Position numbers and translations under genes: made by a program. From the NCBI RefSeq assembly GCF_040954645.1, contig NC_092806.1, forward strand, positions 26,189,644 through 26,253,643: DNA of 64,000 nucleotides, given 5' to 3'. Source of the DNA: Diabrotica undecimpunctata. Lineage: Eukaryota > Arthropoda > Insecta > Coleoptera > Chrysomelidae. The notes under the pieces are model-generated. The model made no database searches. It saw only the letters and a list, made by a program, of their open reading frames with translations, and was not told the origin of the DNA. Below, piece after piece: positions 11,078 through 22,336 of the stretch (positions are counted from its first letter, which is position 1; every line of letters starts with the position of its first letter).

Positions 11078-11440
11078 TATACATTTTAAAAGCATCTATT
11101 TTTTTTCGGTTTCAGAGTCCATTGTCCAACTTTCAGAGCCATACAGCAAAACACAGAAAACGTAACATGTGGTCTTCCAATTGGCGATTGAGTTCTGGCT
11201 ATTCTAATTACTTTACTTTCTGTACTTTCCACCTTTTTTTGTTTTACAGTATTTATTTCTTTGTATTGTGTCCTTAAGACATCCCGCTTCACTGCTTTCA
11301 TTTGCATCTCGATCCCTTGTTTCCTTTGCAATTTTATTGTCGCTTGATTTGATAAGTTTGTTCCCAGATTTTAATACATGTACTATCAATGTTTTTTTTT
11401 TCTTTTTTATTATATAAAAGTTGGAGTTCATAAAAAAAAT
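11078..11440 (-). pseudogene. LINE RT thumb, proximal half of split LINE
   Basis: Minus-strand frames give DNKIAKETRDRDANESSEAG, GCLKDTIQRNKYCKTK and, nearest the mariner, VLLYGSESWTMDSETEKK. Several frameshifts separate them. The last block is the LYGSESWT motif that in this LINE family precedes the RRML..PW block, which is found at 7799-7740 on the other side of the mariner. Confidence 0.78.
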
Positions 11441-12537
11441 TAGTTAAAAGTTTTGACAATCCTGTCACTTCAATATGACCGTAGTAATTCAAAATTTAAT
11501 GTAGTCTTTATTATTCGACGAGTATACAAGTAATTATAGGTCTATTTTCCTTTTGGTGATCACAAAAATGACGAAATATCCGCTCCTATTCGTATAATAC
11601 CGATTCATTTTTTCAATTACCGTAAACAATGAAGCATGAGCGACATCTTCATGCTCCAATTCCATATCACGCCCATTCTGCTCCCATTGTTCGCGAGACC
11701 TTCATGTATCCTGCCTGCCGCTGCACATCACAATGACTTCGAATTGTTTCAATTATCAAACGGTCGCAATATTCACACAGAGAGGTACTTACACCCTTTT
11801 CATTATTCATATTATATAGATCGAGAAATAATTCAATGAATTTGAAATAAGACATGAATTGTTCTAGGGCTAGGGTTTAGTATCTGTGGTATATTATCGT
11901 TTGAAATAACAACTAGAAGAAACAGGATAAAAACAAAGAATTTTTTTCTTTACAATCACAAAAGTACCATAAAAGCAGAGTATTTGGCACCATAAAACGT
12001 TGTAGGAGACTAGGTTTAAATTTTCGTGATTTATTTTTCAATTTTGGAAAAGAAAACTCTAGTAGAATATATTTGTACTTACTAACCTACTTACTTTTCC
12101 GTGGATTTACACAGCATATTTATTCTGTTTGCCGTTTACCACATTCCACTTTTCCTTTCTTTTTGTCATATATATCTCCTTCAGTCATTGCTTCAGTGTT
12201 GCTATTTTTATTTATCCATTCCACTGTAATCGAAAACGTCCTCTTTTCCTCATTCTGTTTGGTTTCCATATCCAAGTTTTCAGCGGTATCCTTGTTCCGT
12301 GCATCCTTCGCATATATTACCAAAGTAATTTTCGTTTTTTATTTCGTCGTTTAGTGCTCCTTTACATTCATAGTGTTAATCTACAGTTTCTTCTCGAAAA
12401 TATAATTTCCATTGCATTTATTCAATTTTTCATTCTTGTATTTGTGACCCACGTCGCTGATCCATAACGTCAGCAGCTTTCCACGATTTTTTTAATTATC
12501 GGGTGTTTAGTTTTGCTTGTAATATCGTCGCTTCAAT

Positions 12538-12538
<1 letters not shown>
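11441..12538. other. No gene recognised
   Basis: AT-rich. Short ORFs at 12073-12467 on the plus strand and 12323-12120 on the minus strand overlap one another and resemble no family I know. Nothing repeated is seen. Confidence 0.4.

Positions 12539-12612
<74 letters not shown>
12539..12612. repeat. (TA)n microsatellite
   Basis: Pure alternating TA, about 37 units, next to the 3' end of the CR1-like LINE that follows on the minus strand. Confidence 0.97.
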
Positions 12613-12613
<1 letters not shown>

Positions 12614-12629
12614 CAGATTAACATTATAA

Positions 12630-13690
12630 ATTAAGATTAGGGAGAAGAATAGGCCTGGCCCTCCGCTACAGTATAGGGCTCAATGTTAACTAGGTGTTGA
12701 AAAACTTTTCTTTTAAAAGCTCTATAGCGTGTTTCCTGTTGAAAGTCAGATGCTAGACTATTGTAAAATTTAAGACACGCATATAAAGGACTTGTTTCTG
12801 TTATAGACAATCTGTGAAGTGGAAAATTCAAATTAAGGCCTTTTGTATTATATTCATGATTGGGAAGCAGATGATAAAACAAAGTAAAATTTTTAGAAAG
12901 GAACATAATGAATACAAATATATAGATGGCTAAGAAAGTGAATATATTGAGTGATTTAAATCGGCTTTTACAGGCCTACAGGTTTCTCCCACCTTTAGTC
13001 CCAAGATCATCCGGAATGCCTTTTTTGGACTATAAAGACAGTTGAACTTACTACTGCAGCACCTCAGAAGATTACTCTGTTTGCGTAATATACTTGTAGT
13101 AAAATCCCGTTGTCTAGATATCTCTTCAATGCTCTTAGTGAGTAGCAGGCTCTATTCAGTGTTTTTGTTGTATTTTGTATTTGTTCTCCCAATTCAAGTT
13201 CTGGTCTAGATGAAGACTAAGAAATTTAACTGATCTAGCAGGTTTCGTATTTTTTGCTAGAAAATTGATTGTATCTGGGAACTATTCTCGTGACTGGCTG
13301 GTTCTAAAGTAAACAAAAACTGTTTTATCAGTATTAATCAACAACCGATCTCCACTGAACCACTGTTCAACCTTGCTTAGAGTTTGATCTGCCACTGTGA
13401 GGAGTGTTTCTAATGTTTTTCCCAATAAAGCACATTTGAGTCATCAGCTAAATTTACAAGGTTTGAGGAACTACTAACCACCGCATTTGGAAGGTCGTTT
13501 ATGTAGACCAAAAAGAGAAAAGGGTCCAAGACACCTGTGATATGGCTAAATTTAAATTCATCGGTTCAGAGTAAACCTTAGATCCTTTTTTCTCCAAGCA
13601 TACTTTTTGTGATCTATCTGTGAGAAATGAGTTTATCCATTTTAATGCCAGTCCCTGTCCAAAGCCACAGAGAGTCATGAAATGATATTT
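12630..13690 (-). pseudogene. CR1/Jockey-like LINE, RT to C-terminus
   Basis: Minus-strand pieces in order: GFGQGLALKWINSFLTDRSQ near 13660, a broken catalytic region around 13500-13400 with a LVNLADD-like box, and the C-terminus at 12906-12637 with NHEYNTKGLNLNFPLHRLS and LYACLKFYNSLASDF. The YNTR..L..P.HRL pattern and the following KFYNSL block are the C-terminal signature of CR1/Jockey-type polymerases lacking an RNase H. Multiple frameshifts; dead. Confidence 0.8.
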
Positions 13691-13950
13691 TATTTATTTT
13701 TACTTTCATGACTTTTCAGAAAAAACTACCTCAAGATACGAAGCTGAAGGAATTCTTAAAAGTTGAAAAGATTTGAGACAGCATTTATGGTTTGCGTTTG
13801 GAACCATTAACTGCTACAGAGCTGTATGCGTCTTTAGTAGAATATTTCTTTAAAAAAAATGGATTTTGAATGATATAAATAACTTGCCCATAAAATTGTT
13901 GAAAATAACAGCTACAAAAAAGGCTGTAAAAGGATTCTCAAACAAAAAAA
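13690..13950. other. Spacer, no gene recognised
   Basis: Short unexplained open stretches on the plus strand (for example LTATELYASLVEYF around 13800) do not match a family I can name. Confidence 0.3.
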
Positions 13951-14267
13951 CGGGTGTGGCAGTCCAGTGGGACTGCCGGTGGAAGTTATACTTCTATACA
14001 CGCATTCGCCGTTACAAATTTATTTGGGAGTCAATCTGCACAATCATTACATATGTAATGCTATAGGTAAGACATAGCAGAAAGAGAAACAGAATTAATA
14101 ACAACTTACTAACAATTAATAAACAACTTTTAACCTGTAATAGGAGTATAGTAAATGAAGGATTGAATCAATATTTTGATGAAAATGTTTATTTTTATTT
14201 TCATATATGTATGAAAGGAGTTGAATGCAAAAATTTTTTTACACATACTCTGCAGTAAAATTCAAGT

Positions 14268-14440
14268 AATATAATAATACAATACAAATTAAAATGCAAT
14301 ATTCATAAGTATTTAAAAATGACAATAATATACATAAAAAAATACACTACAATACAGTGCAACATAATTTAATATAATAATACAATACAAATTAAAATAC
14401 AATATTCATAAGTATTTAAAAATGACAATAATATACATAA
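14268..14440 (+). repeat. 70-bp direct repeat, two copies
   Basis: 14268-14337 and 14371-14440 are identical except for one G/A difference (AAAATGCAAT versus AAAATACAAT), at an offset of 103 bp. Confidence 0.95.
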
Positions 14441-14481
14441 CTTTTCTACTTACTCATAAATGTTTAATTTACCATGTAATT

Positions 14482-14542
14482 ACCCGGGAACCCCGGTCTC
14501 CCGCGTGACAGGCGGGGATACTGACTACTATACTACCGAGAA
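14482..14542 (-). pseudogene. tRNA-Asp(GTC)-like sequence, 3' part lost
   Basis: The minus strand from 14542 reads TTCTCGGTAGTATAGTAGTC, then AGTATCCCCGCCTGTCACGC, then GGGAGACCGGGGTTCCCGGG. This follows insect tRNA-Asp through the acceptor 5' strand, D arm, an intact anticodon stem with loop CTGTCAC (anticodon GTC), and the first half of the T arm. The T loop and acceptor 3' strand are missing, so it cannot be a working tRNA. It is a pseudogene or the head of a tRNA-Asp-derived SINE, carried within a non-autonomous element. Confidence 0.85.
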
Positions 14543-14729
14543 CATGACACAAACGTATTTCAAGATTGACAGTTCTGGGTCATACAGTGATTTATTGAGA
14601 TTAATATTTTGAAATACAAAAGACTAATATAATTATAAACATTTAATAAATAATACAAAACATAACACATAAATAATAATATTAATAAATATTTTATTAT
14701 ATATATAATATTATATGTATATATATCTT

Positions 14730-14779
<50 letters not shown>

Positions 14780-14940
14780 ATTATATATACAAAAGAAACA
14801 TTTTTATATTCGAGAGAGGAAGAGAGAGAAAATATATCTTCTGTCTCTCTCTTACTCATTATCTTACATATGTAATGATTTCACAGATTCACTCCCATAC
14901 AAATTTCCAACGTGAAGCGCGCGTATAGAAGTATAACTTC

Positions 14941-17595
14941 AAAAATATGATGACTAAGGAGCTGAAGATCGTGAACTTGAGCTCAGATAATGGTTTTAAA
15001 TCAATAAATTTTTGGTCATCATTGATTTATTTTATTTTATCAAATTTAATATAAATTTAACTTTTGACACAATTAGTAAAATCTTCAGAAAAAGTACAAA
15101 AAAAGTATTTTGAGATAAAAAGCTCAAAATCTCATAGAAACTTACAGAGATACTCTTGGAAATAACTTTATCGATGAATGAGTGCTGCCTTTTTCAAGCA
15201 AACTGTGCAGTATATACTAAGTTATATTGAAGATACCCCGTTGATAGGCAATTCAACTTACCTCAGGGACCAATCTGATTACAAACTGCTGGTGAAAAAA
15301 GTTTTACTTGCAAGAGGGTGAAAATCTATTTTAGATCAAACATTAATGTAGATAAATTAAACGCTTTGTCTATTTTATGTATAAAATCTGAAAATACCGT
15401 AAAAACAGATTATAGCATAGTGATAAAAGACTTCGCTCAGAAGAAGGTTCGGGAGAAAATATATTAGGTGGGGATTGGAGAAATAAAGAAAGAATGCTTA
15501 TCTCTTACTACTTTTTAATATATACTAAATGACAGATATAAAAAATAATTATAAAAAATAAAATTACACAAAAATTTTTTAAAGGCTATAGATAAGATGG
15601 TCAAAAGTGCTCCCGCACCGATAAGCAACGCGACTTGTGCTTTCAATAAAGCATATAGAAACAAGACTTCACAAAAATTTTTAGCTTCCCAGGGCCCATA
15701 GAACCTCTTATATCTAAAAAATAAGCTTTTTCGACTTTATTTTTTTCTGGACGCAATTTTGCTTTAAAAAATCTAAAAAAATTCATGGGGATGTATCTTT
15801 CGTATACAAAGTAGCCTGATTTTCGAATTTTTATATTGAAAATTGAGCTCAGGAAAAATTATTAAAATGTTTAATAATTTTTTAGGTTATGTTAATAATT
15901 TTTGGTTAACTTTTAAAAAGTATTTTTATGTATTTTTTTTTCATTCTTTTAAATGACCGAGGCAGAATTTTCAATTTTTTAGCGGAAAGCATCGAAAAAT
16001 CAAAAAAACCGTTTTTTATTCATTTATTTGTACATCACTCAGTTGGTAATTCAACATTTTTTCTTCCGTATTATCAAAATTCATTGTAAAAGTCCCCATT
16101 AAACTCTTTTATAAAGATAAAATTTGAAAATACCACCTTTTTTTATCCTTTTCGCAATTTTTTACCTTACCTCAAAATCAGATAGTTAGATGTATGCTTT
16201 TCCATCTATTTTCTTGCTATGAATCATCATTGTAAAAATAATTATTTTTAACTTACAAATTCGATTTTTTTCGAGCTTTGACTATTTAAGAAAAAAAGGA
16301 CAAGTGGTATAACAAAATTGAAGGGTGCGATCAAAAATACGCGAAAATCATTTAGCTACTAGATTTTAAGGTTATGAGCGAATAAAGTGGGTAAATATTA
16401 AAAAAACACATTTTTTGGCATGGTTACGAATCATGCAAGTAGCAGACATTGCTGTTGTCGCCACTGCTTTCGTCTTAGTGTCGCCTTCGTATCGCCTTCG
16501 TGTCGCCATCATCGCCTTCGTATCGCTTTGACTGTGTTAGCCCATAGGGTACGATACGCGCGCCTATAGGATATAATATGACAATTATAATCTTCAACTC
16601 TAAACTTCATACAATCGTATATTGAATTATAACTACAGTTAATATCACAAAAATTCTTCTGTATAATTAAGTTTATAATACTCTATATATATACCAGTTT
16701 TTATTTTTAATTTATTGGTAGACCAAAACTCTACTATTATATATGTTGTAGTTAGTACACACCTGTAGTCAATCATCTAATAATTGAATGAAATATGGGG
16801 CACAATACCTAAACAATCGAATATCCGACATACTATTTACGACGAGTTAATGCCGCATCACTGTCTGTTCCATTTCAGGATCTGATTATTTTTAAACCAT
16901 CTGCTACAAACACATTGTCTGAACCTTATAGATCAATTTTATATTCTGGTATTATGGTAGCATATTTCAATGCGTAGACTGACGTTTATAATTTTGTTGC
17001 TGTCTAGGAATAAAATAAATTAAGAAATAATCATACTTCATTTGAATTGTGGGAAAAAGGAGCAAAATTTTGCTCTCGAACGAACTGCTTTCATGTATGG
17101 TTGAATGCATAAAATGCCACAATTTAAATGAACTCTTGAGAATGGGATTTGGTACGCTTAATTGACGTGTTTAATAAAGCATATATTATAAAGAACTGTT
17201 CTTTGAAACATCATCATAAACATTTTAACATAATGTCATATAAAATAACAATCGTATAGAGCAACTGTTAATAAATTTGTTAAAGAAATGGTTATAAAAG
17301 ATAATCTGCTTATTCTTTCTTCTATATACTATAACTCAGCTAATTTTGAACAATTTCAAAAACGTAAAAACTACCAATGTTATTGATCTAGTTGATAAAC
17401 AATTTAAATAACAATTTTTCAAAATATCAGATCATCATTATTGAATTCTTGTATAACAGACTTAAACTGTTAAAAAACAGTATAAAATTGTTTAAATTAC
17501 CATTTTAAAATCTGCATTTGGAAATAGTTTTTCCAAACTACAGTAATCCAAAGTCTACTAATTTTCTAGTTACTACTACCACTAAGTACTAGTTA
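14941..17595. other. 2.6-kb AT-rich stretch without recognised genes
   Basis: No ORF of a known family on either strand. The part 15590-16400 has many T-runs and A-runs and looks like non-coding repeat sequence, but I cannot match it elsewhere in the window. A short GC-richer repeat cluster at 16480-16528 is listed separately. Confidence 0.4.
16480..16528 (+). repeat. Short tandem cluster of GTxTCGCCTTCGT units
   Basis: Four imperfect units around TCGCCTTCGTATCGCCTTCG occur within about 50 bases. This is a local GC-rich island in otherwise AT-rich sequence. Confidence 0.6.
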
Positions 17596-17599
17596 CTAC

Positions 17600-18285
17600 T
17601 CAGTTTTCAAGATGGCGTCTGATAGTTAGGTTGCTGTTATAACAGCGGAATTAAATAAGCTAAATAAGCAGGATCTAATTGCCATAGCGAATTTTAAGTC
17701 ACCATTGTCCGGTTCTAATCCTCAGTTACCAGAGTATGTTAATAGATTAACACAAACAGAGCAAAAAGATATTAAAGCATTTAATATCGAACATAACCTA
17801 GACGTTATTGTATGTGATCAGTGTATAAAGACAAACAAGGAACTAAGTAAAATGAAAAGTGAACTGGCAGCAGTAAGTAAACCATCACTCCATTTAGAAA
17901 AACGTAGAGGACAACAAAATTTAATTTCTTTTTAAAAAAATAAATATAATAAAAATTTAGCCTTATAAAAGCCGATGATCTTCTAAAATTCTTGGGTGAG
18001 ACGGTACCCGATATTACTTTTAACTGCGTGGAATGGCATAGAGCTGACAAGTACTCCACATATAAGGTATCTTTATTTTTTGATAAAATTGACGAAGTCT
18101 TTACCTTTACGAAGATTTAACTTTAAAATAAAATTTTAGCACATAAAGAAGGCAGAGGAAGAAACCTAGAAGCTTCTACAAACTTTTATCAAAATAAACT
18201 AATTCGACAAGGTACAGTAAGCATGTTCCATGTTAATTTGCAGTGTATTTCAAATAAAGTCGATATGATCAATGCTCAAAAGTAG
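17600..18285 (+). pseudogene. CR1/Jockey-like LINE, ORF1 and start of ORF2
   Basis: An ORF1-like reading starts near 17611 (MASDS, then an in-frame stop) and is open at 17705-17935, with LPEYVNRLTQTEQKDIKAFN and CDQCIKTNKELSKMKSEL. After a frameshift, ADDLLKFLGETVPDITFN continues the ORF1 C-terminal region. At about 18215-18283 SMFHVNLQCISNKVDMINA is the beginning of the AP endonuclease domain, which is then cut off. Low-copy 5' parts like this are rarer than 3' ends. Degenerate and non-functional. Confidence 0.7.
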
Positions 18286-18770
18286 AAGCAACTTGAATGG
18301 ATACACCTTCATTCCAGTCTTCCCCGCCTGGTATCTTAAGTGTGAACTTGTTGTTAAAGCTATATCTCGTAGGTGTTGCATCGATAGGTTGCCCTATTAC
18401 AATATCGGCTTTTGGCTCCTCGATTAGCTTTCTGTTATTAGCACCATGCATCTGGCTTATATTTATGTCGCTGACTATGGCTATATTCTTTTATGGCTCC
18501 CGTAATACACAGGCATGCTAGCCTTTGTGTACTACCTAGCAGCCTTATTGCTCCCACTTGCTCCATGGCAGACGTGGAACTGCCACTTCGATATAAGATG
18601 TACAAATAAGATCAAATACCTGGGAAAACCAAAACTAACACTAAGCAGGGAAAGCTGGTTCCTCAAAATTGATTGAAAGTAGAAAAACTCTAGCTAGTTG
18701 TAAATAAGGCAGTAGAAACACAGTGGTATTTAATGGTCCTTAATACAGCGATGTAGAAATCATACAGTAT
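18286..18770. other. Unrecognised sequence with one minus-strand ORF
   Basis: A 60-codon minus-strand ORF at 18451-18269 (contains IGQPIDATPTRYSF and LKIPGGEDWNEG) looks protein-like in composition, but I do not recognise it. It could be a fragment of a transposon protein. Confidence 0.3.
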
Positions 18771-18774
18771 CGCC

Positions 18775-19130
18775 CAATATGGAGCCCTGTCGTACTCCAT
18801 TCTTATTAAGAATCGGACCAGACATTAAAATTTTGAAGGTATTGTTTATTTTAACTATTTGGTGTTGGTCTTTCAGATGGGATTCAAATCAACTATGGGC
18901 AACTCCCCTAACACCGTATATGTGCAATCTATCGAGAAGTACATCGTGTTGCACACAATCAAAACCACGACTGAGGTCACAAAAAATGGCAGTTGAATTT
19001 TCACTGTTTTCAATTGAGATTAAAAATTCTGAGCTGTTGCTCTTCTACGGTCTGATTCTGACATCCATTATAGTTACCGAGGTTATTAAACTGCTAAATG
19101 CTATAATAGAGCAGCAGTAATACTAATAAT
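18775..19130 (-). pseudogene. LINE RT fragment
   Basis: Minus-strand reading across frameshifts gives AIFCDLSRGFDCVQHDVLL, LHIYGVRGVAHS and NGVRQGSILG: the RT fingers/palm blocks with the first catalytic Asp (CDLSRGFD) and the GVRQGS block of CR1/Jockey-type LINEs. Truncated on both sides. Confidence 0.82.
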
Positions 19131-20101
19131 AGAAGGAGACAAATCACATGCTATCATCATTGGCACGAAAGCCATAGAAAGATAGATTGCATATAATTAA
19201 ATAAACTATAATCCAATAAATTCATCTTAGCAATACTTACTATGTGTAAAAATTATCTACTTTAAATAATAGTCTGACTTGTCATTAATGTTTAAGGACA
19301 TATAATTAAATGATTACAATTTGGTTTCCAGTGTACACAATAAAACAATTTGTTTAATTTCTCAAAACTTATATTTTATGGCTTGCGATCTGATGAAAAT
19401 GGTAATAGTTACTTAAATTGGGGGGTCGCCAAATAGTTTGTACTAACTCATTAATCGAAAGTATACTCTAGTATACTCTATACTCTGTATACCCTAGTAG
19501 CACCTAAAAATAATATTCTATAATCTGTAAGCGCTCGTAGTTTTCTTTAAAGATTATACCAATTGAATTTTCATGAACATTTTTAATCTACTTGGACTAA
19601 ATATCCACCGCTAAAATCAGCACAAGCCGATATTACTGTTAAATTTTTTGCCAGTCACACGTAACTGCACTTCTGGTTAATACATTACAATACAATAATC
19701 CCGGTAAGGCAAAGAAGTATATCAGTTATCAGTTATGGCATGAGCCTCGGGGAGACAAATCTGCATTGAATGAAACTTGCATCCAAGTTGAAGCCGGACC
19801 GAACCTCGAGATTTACGACCGAATTGTGACGAACCAGTCAACAATTAATTTGTCGGATGCGATGCTCCGGTAATTGTTGGTTCTTAGTTGGCTTCCTGCA
19901 CTCTTTCGCTACTTGCACTCACCGCTGCTGAGGTTTCGCTACTTAGGCCAGTTCAATTGATATTTTATACCCCCTGATTGAGACTTCTTTTAAAAGAAAC
20001 TGTTTTGTATATACAGTGGAATTTAGAAATAACCTTTCTATGTAATAAGTATTTAAATAAGGCTCATAGTATACAATTATTAAATTATTGGGGTTAAATA
20101 T
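19131..20101. other. No gene recognised
   Basis: A GC-richer patch at 19690-19960 stands out from the AT-rich surroundings, but carries no long ORF and no tRNA-like boxes that I can see. The CGCTAC(T)T motif recurs at 19907 and 19937. Confidence 0.4.
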
Positions 20102-20384
20102 ACAGTATGTCCTCAAAAATAGTCTGTTCCTTTAATTTCTAGATAAGAGGCATTATGTAGAGCAAAAAAATTAATTTTTAGAAATTTAGAAAAAAACATT
20201 TTTTCTAAATTTAGCCGTTTAACCAAAAAACGAAAATACATTTTGATATGCAAAACGAAATATGTTAACTACGGGCAGTACATACATCTAAACGTAGAGA
20301 GTCACAACTTTAGTAGACCGATATTGTGGAACAATAATTGTGTTTTGTGTCACCGCGAAAATGTTTTTAATTTGTGAGTACCAC

Positions 20385-20504
20385 GATATTGGGCTGACGA
20401 CATCAGACCTATCACGAAAAATTGGAAACAAAGAGCACAAAATCGCAAAGAATGGAGGAGTTTAAGGGAGGCCTATGTTCAGAGGTGGACGTGATAAATG
20501 AAGG

Positions 20505-20573
<69 letters not shown>
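20385..20573 (+). pseudogene. LINE 3' end with (GAT)n tail
   Basis: The plus strand encodes ADDIRPITKNWKQRAQNRKE then EWRSLREAYVQRWT and a stop, the common C-terminus of an insect endonuclease/RT LINE. A perfect GATGAT microsatellite follows (20513-20573, about 20 units). The tail shows how this LINE type primes on a simple repeat. Confidence 0.82.
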
Positions 20574-20576
<3 letters not shown>

Positions 20577-20831
20577 ACGGGAGTATCGAAAAAAATAGTG
20601 GAAGAACAAGAAGTATCCGTCGATTAAATGTAGAAGATGACATGTTAGATGTTGTGAGAAATAATCTAAATGTAAGTACACGATTGATGGCTAAAATGAT
20701 AGGAGTGCCAAAAAACGTTGTTCATAGAACATTCGGGAATAACTTCTACATCTATACCACTATCAGAAAGTACAAGATTTAGACCAGGGTAATATTCTTC
20801 AAAGATTAACATTTTGTAGGTGGTTTCAAGA

Positions 20832-21854
20832 TGACAATGTCTAACTTAGAAGCCACTGTTAGAATACATGGAGAGAATTCTAGATCCTTTGAGATAAAGG
20901 ATGGACTCAGACAAGGGAATGCTCTGGCTTGCCTTCTATTTATTATTGCCTTAGAAAAGGTAGTCCGAGATACACGAATTAGGGATGGCGGTACTATTTA
21001 CAATAGATCGATACAAGTCTTAGCATATGCTGATGACATTAACATAATAGGCTCTACGCAGCATCTCGCTTGCTCAGCGAGATGTTGCGCAATATCTCCT
21101 AGAATTGGAAACAGCGGCGAAACAAGTCGGTCTAGTCATCAACGAAGACAAAACCAAGTACATGTTGGTTACAAAGGATCCGATAGCAAATGAGGAACGA
21201 GAAACAGTCTTTGGAAGTCATACCTTTGGACGTGTTGACAACTTCACATACCTTGGGTCGCTATTGACTGCTACCAATAAAACAAGAGAAGAAATCAAAA
21301 GACGAATAAATCTTACAAATAGGGCATACTATGGACTCCAAAAGCATTTCCACTCAAGAAACATTCAAAGAAGAACTAAAATTATTATATACAAAACATT
21401 GCTGAGACCGGTCCTCACATATGGAGCAGAAACATGGACTCTAACGCAGAAAGATGAAAGACTTTCAGGGAATATTTGAGCGTAAAATACTCCGCAAAAT
21501 ATTTGGAGCTATAAACGAACAAGGGCAGTGGCGCAGAAGATATAATTTTGAATTGTATCAGCTCTTTAATGAGCCAGATGTCATAACGTTAATTAAAACA
21601 CAGCGACTTAGATGGGCTGGACACATAATAAGAATGCCAGAAAATACGATTGCTAAAAAGCTAACCACAGGAACACCTGTAGGAAGAAGAAGCAAAGGCC
21701 GACCGCGAATTAGGTGGTTAGATGGAGTTGAAACCGACTTACGGATATTAAAAATCAGAAGATGGCAACATGTTGCTAGAAACCGAACAGAATGGCGACG
21801 AATCTTAGAGCAGACCAAGATCCACAGAGGATTGTCGAGCCAAAGATGATGATG
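20832..21854 (+). mobile_element. 5'-truncated LINE with 14-bp target duplication
   Basis: The flanks AGGTGGTTTC(A/G)AGA at 20818-20831 and 21855-21868 form a 14-bp target duplication with one mismatch, inside mariner coding sequence. The LINE encodes the RT region KDGLRQGNALACLLFII, the catalytic box LAYADDINIIG, the thumb VDNFTYLGSLLTATN, ILTYGAETWT-type and C-terminal RLRWAGHIIRMPENTIAKKL and GRPRIRWLDGVE blocks, and ends in CAAAGATGATGATG. Two frameshifts are visible: a 16-bp palindromic insertion near 21065-21080 and one near 21470. Close relative of the copy at 48500-49110. Confidence 0.93.
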
Positions 21855-22336
21855 AGGTGGTTTCGAGATAAACTCCTCAGAGAACCTAAATTTCCATTTA
21901 AAGTATTGTGTGCGAAGTATGTTTCATGAGAAACAGTGTGTATAATTTTCATAATTGCCATATGTAGGTCATTACGTAGGTCAAACTTTCAAAGAAAATT
22001 TATTATAAATTTTAGGGGCTGGAATAATTAACAATCGTTTGATAAGACCATATGAATTATCCAGAACAATAAATGGAAAGGCCTACTATAATCTCTTACA
22101 AAATGTTTTGCCGGTACTTCTTGAAGACGTGCCCTTGTAAACACGTGAAATGTGGTTTCTTTACGACGGAGCCCTAGCACATTTTACCTGAGATGTTAAA
22201 AATCTTCTTGATACCACTTATCCTCGTCGTTGGATTGGTAGGAATGGACCCATTCTGTAGTCACCATGGAGAACGAATGCAATATACTAAATTTTTACTT
22301 TTGGGGACATCTGAAATCGTTAGGATATAATTAGAC

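Larger units (their letters stand above)
13951..14940. mobile_element. Hairpin-ended non-autonomous element, copy 2
   Basis: Inverted ends GAAGTTATACTTCTATAC (from 13982) and GTATAGAAGTATAACTTC (to 14940) continue inward as ~85-bp degenerate inverted repeats, both including GGGAGT, AATCTG and ACATATGTAA. The left end has an outer extension with a 20-bp hairpin (13958-13977) shared with the copy at 10690-10709. Inside are a 70-bp direct repeat, a tRNA-Asp-like segment and a (TA)n tract (14735-14771). No ORF. I cannot place it in a superfamily. Confidence 0.68.
20102..22335 (+). pseudogene. Mariner transposase pseudogene, split by two LINEs
   Basis: The left end may be the TACAGTATGTCC tip at 20101. 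Plus-strand coding remains occur at 20580-20830 (RTRSIRRLNVEDDMLDVVRN, STRLMAKMIGVPK) and again at 21869-22320, with LREPKFPF, GAGIINNRLIRPYELSRTIN, MWFLYDGALAHFT holding the second catalytic Asp, and YPRRWIGRNGPILWPPW. The third-Asp block is damaged and the right end is replaced by a hAT-like end at 22337. A LINE tail (20385-20573) and a full LINE fragment (20832-21854) lie inside it. Confidence 0.83.

Noticed and set aside
14482..14542. Functional tRNA-Asp gene
   Set aside because: The T loop and the 3' acceptor strand are missing.
14715..14915. ORF of repeated Tyr-Ile through a (TA)n tract
   Set aside because: Translation of a microsatellite.
18269..18451. Host gene exon on the minus strand
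   Set aside because: No splice-site context or neighbouring exons, and it is wedged between LINE fragments; left as unrecognised.
20412..20681. Poly-isoleucine ORF on the minus strand
   Set aside because: Translation of the (GAT)n tail of a LINE.
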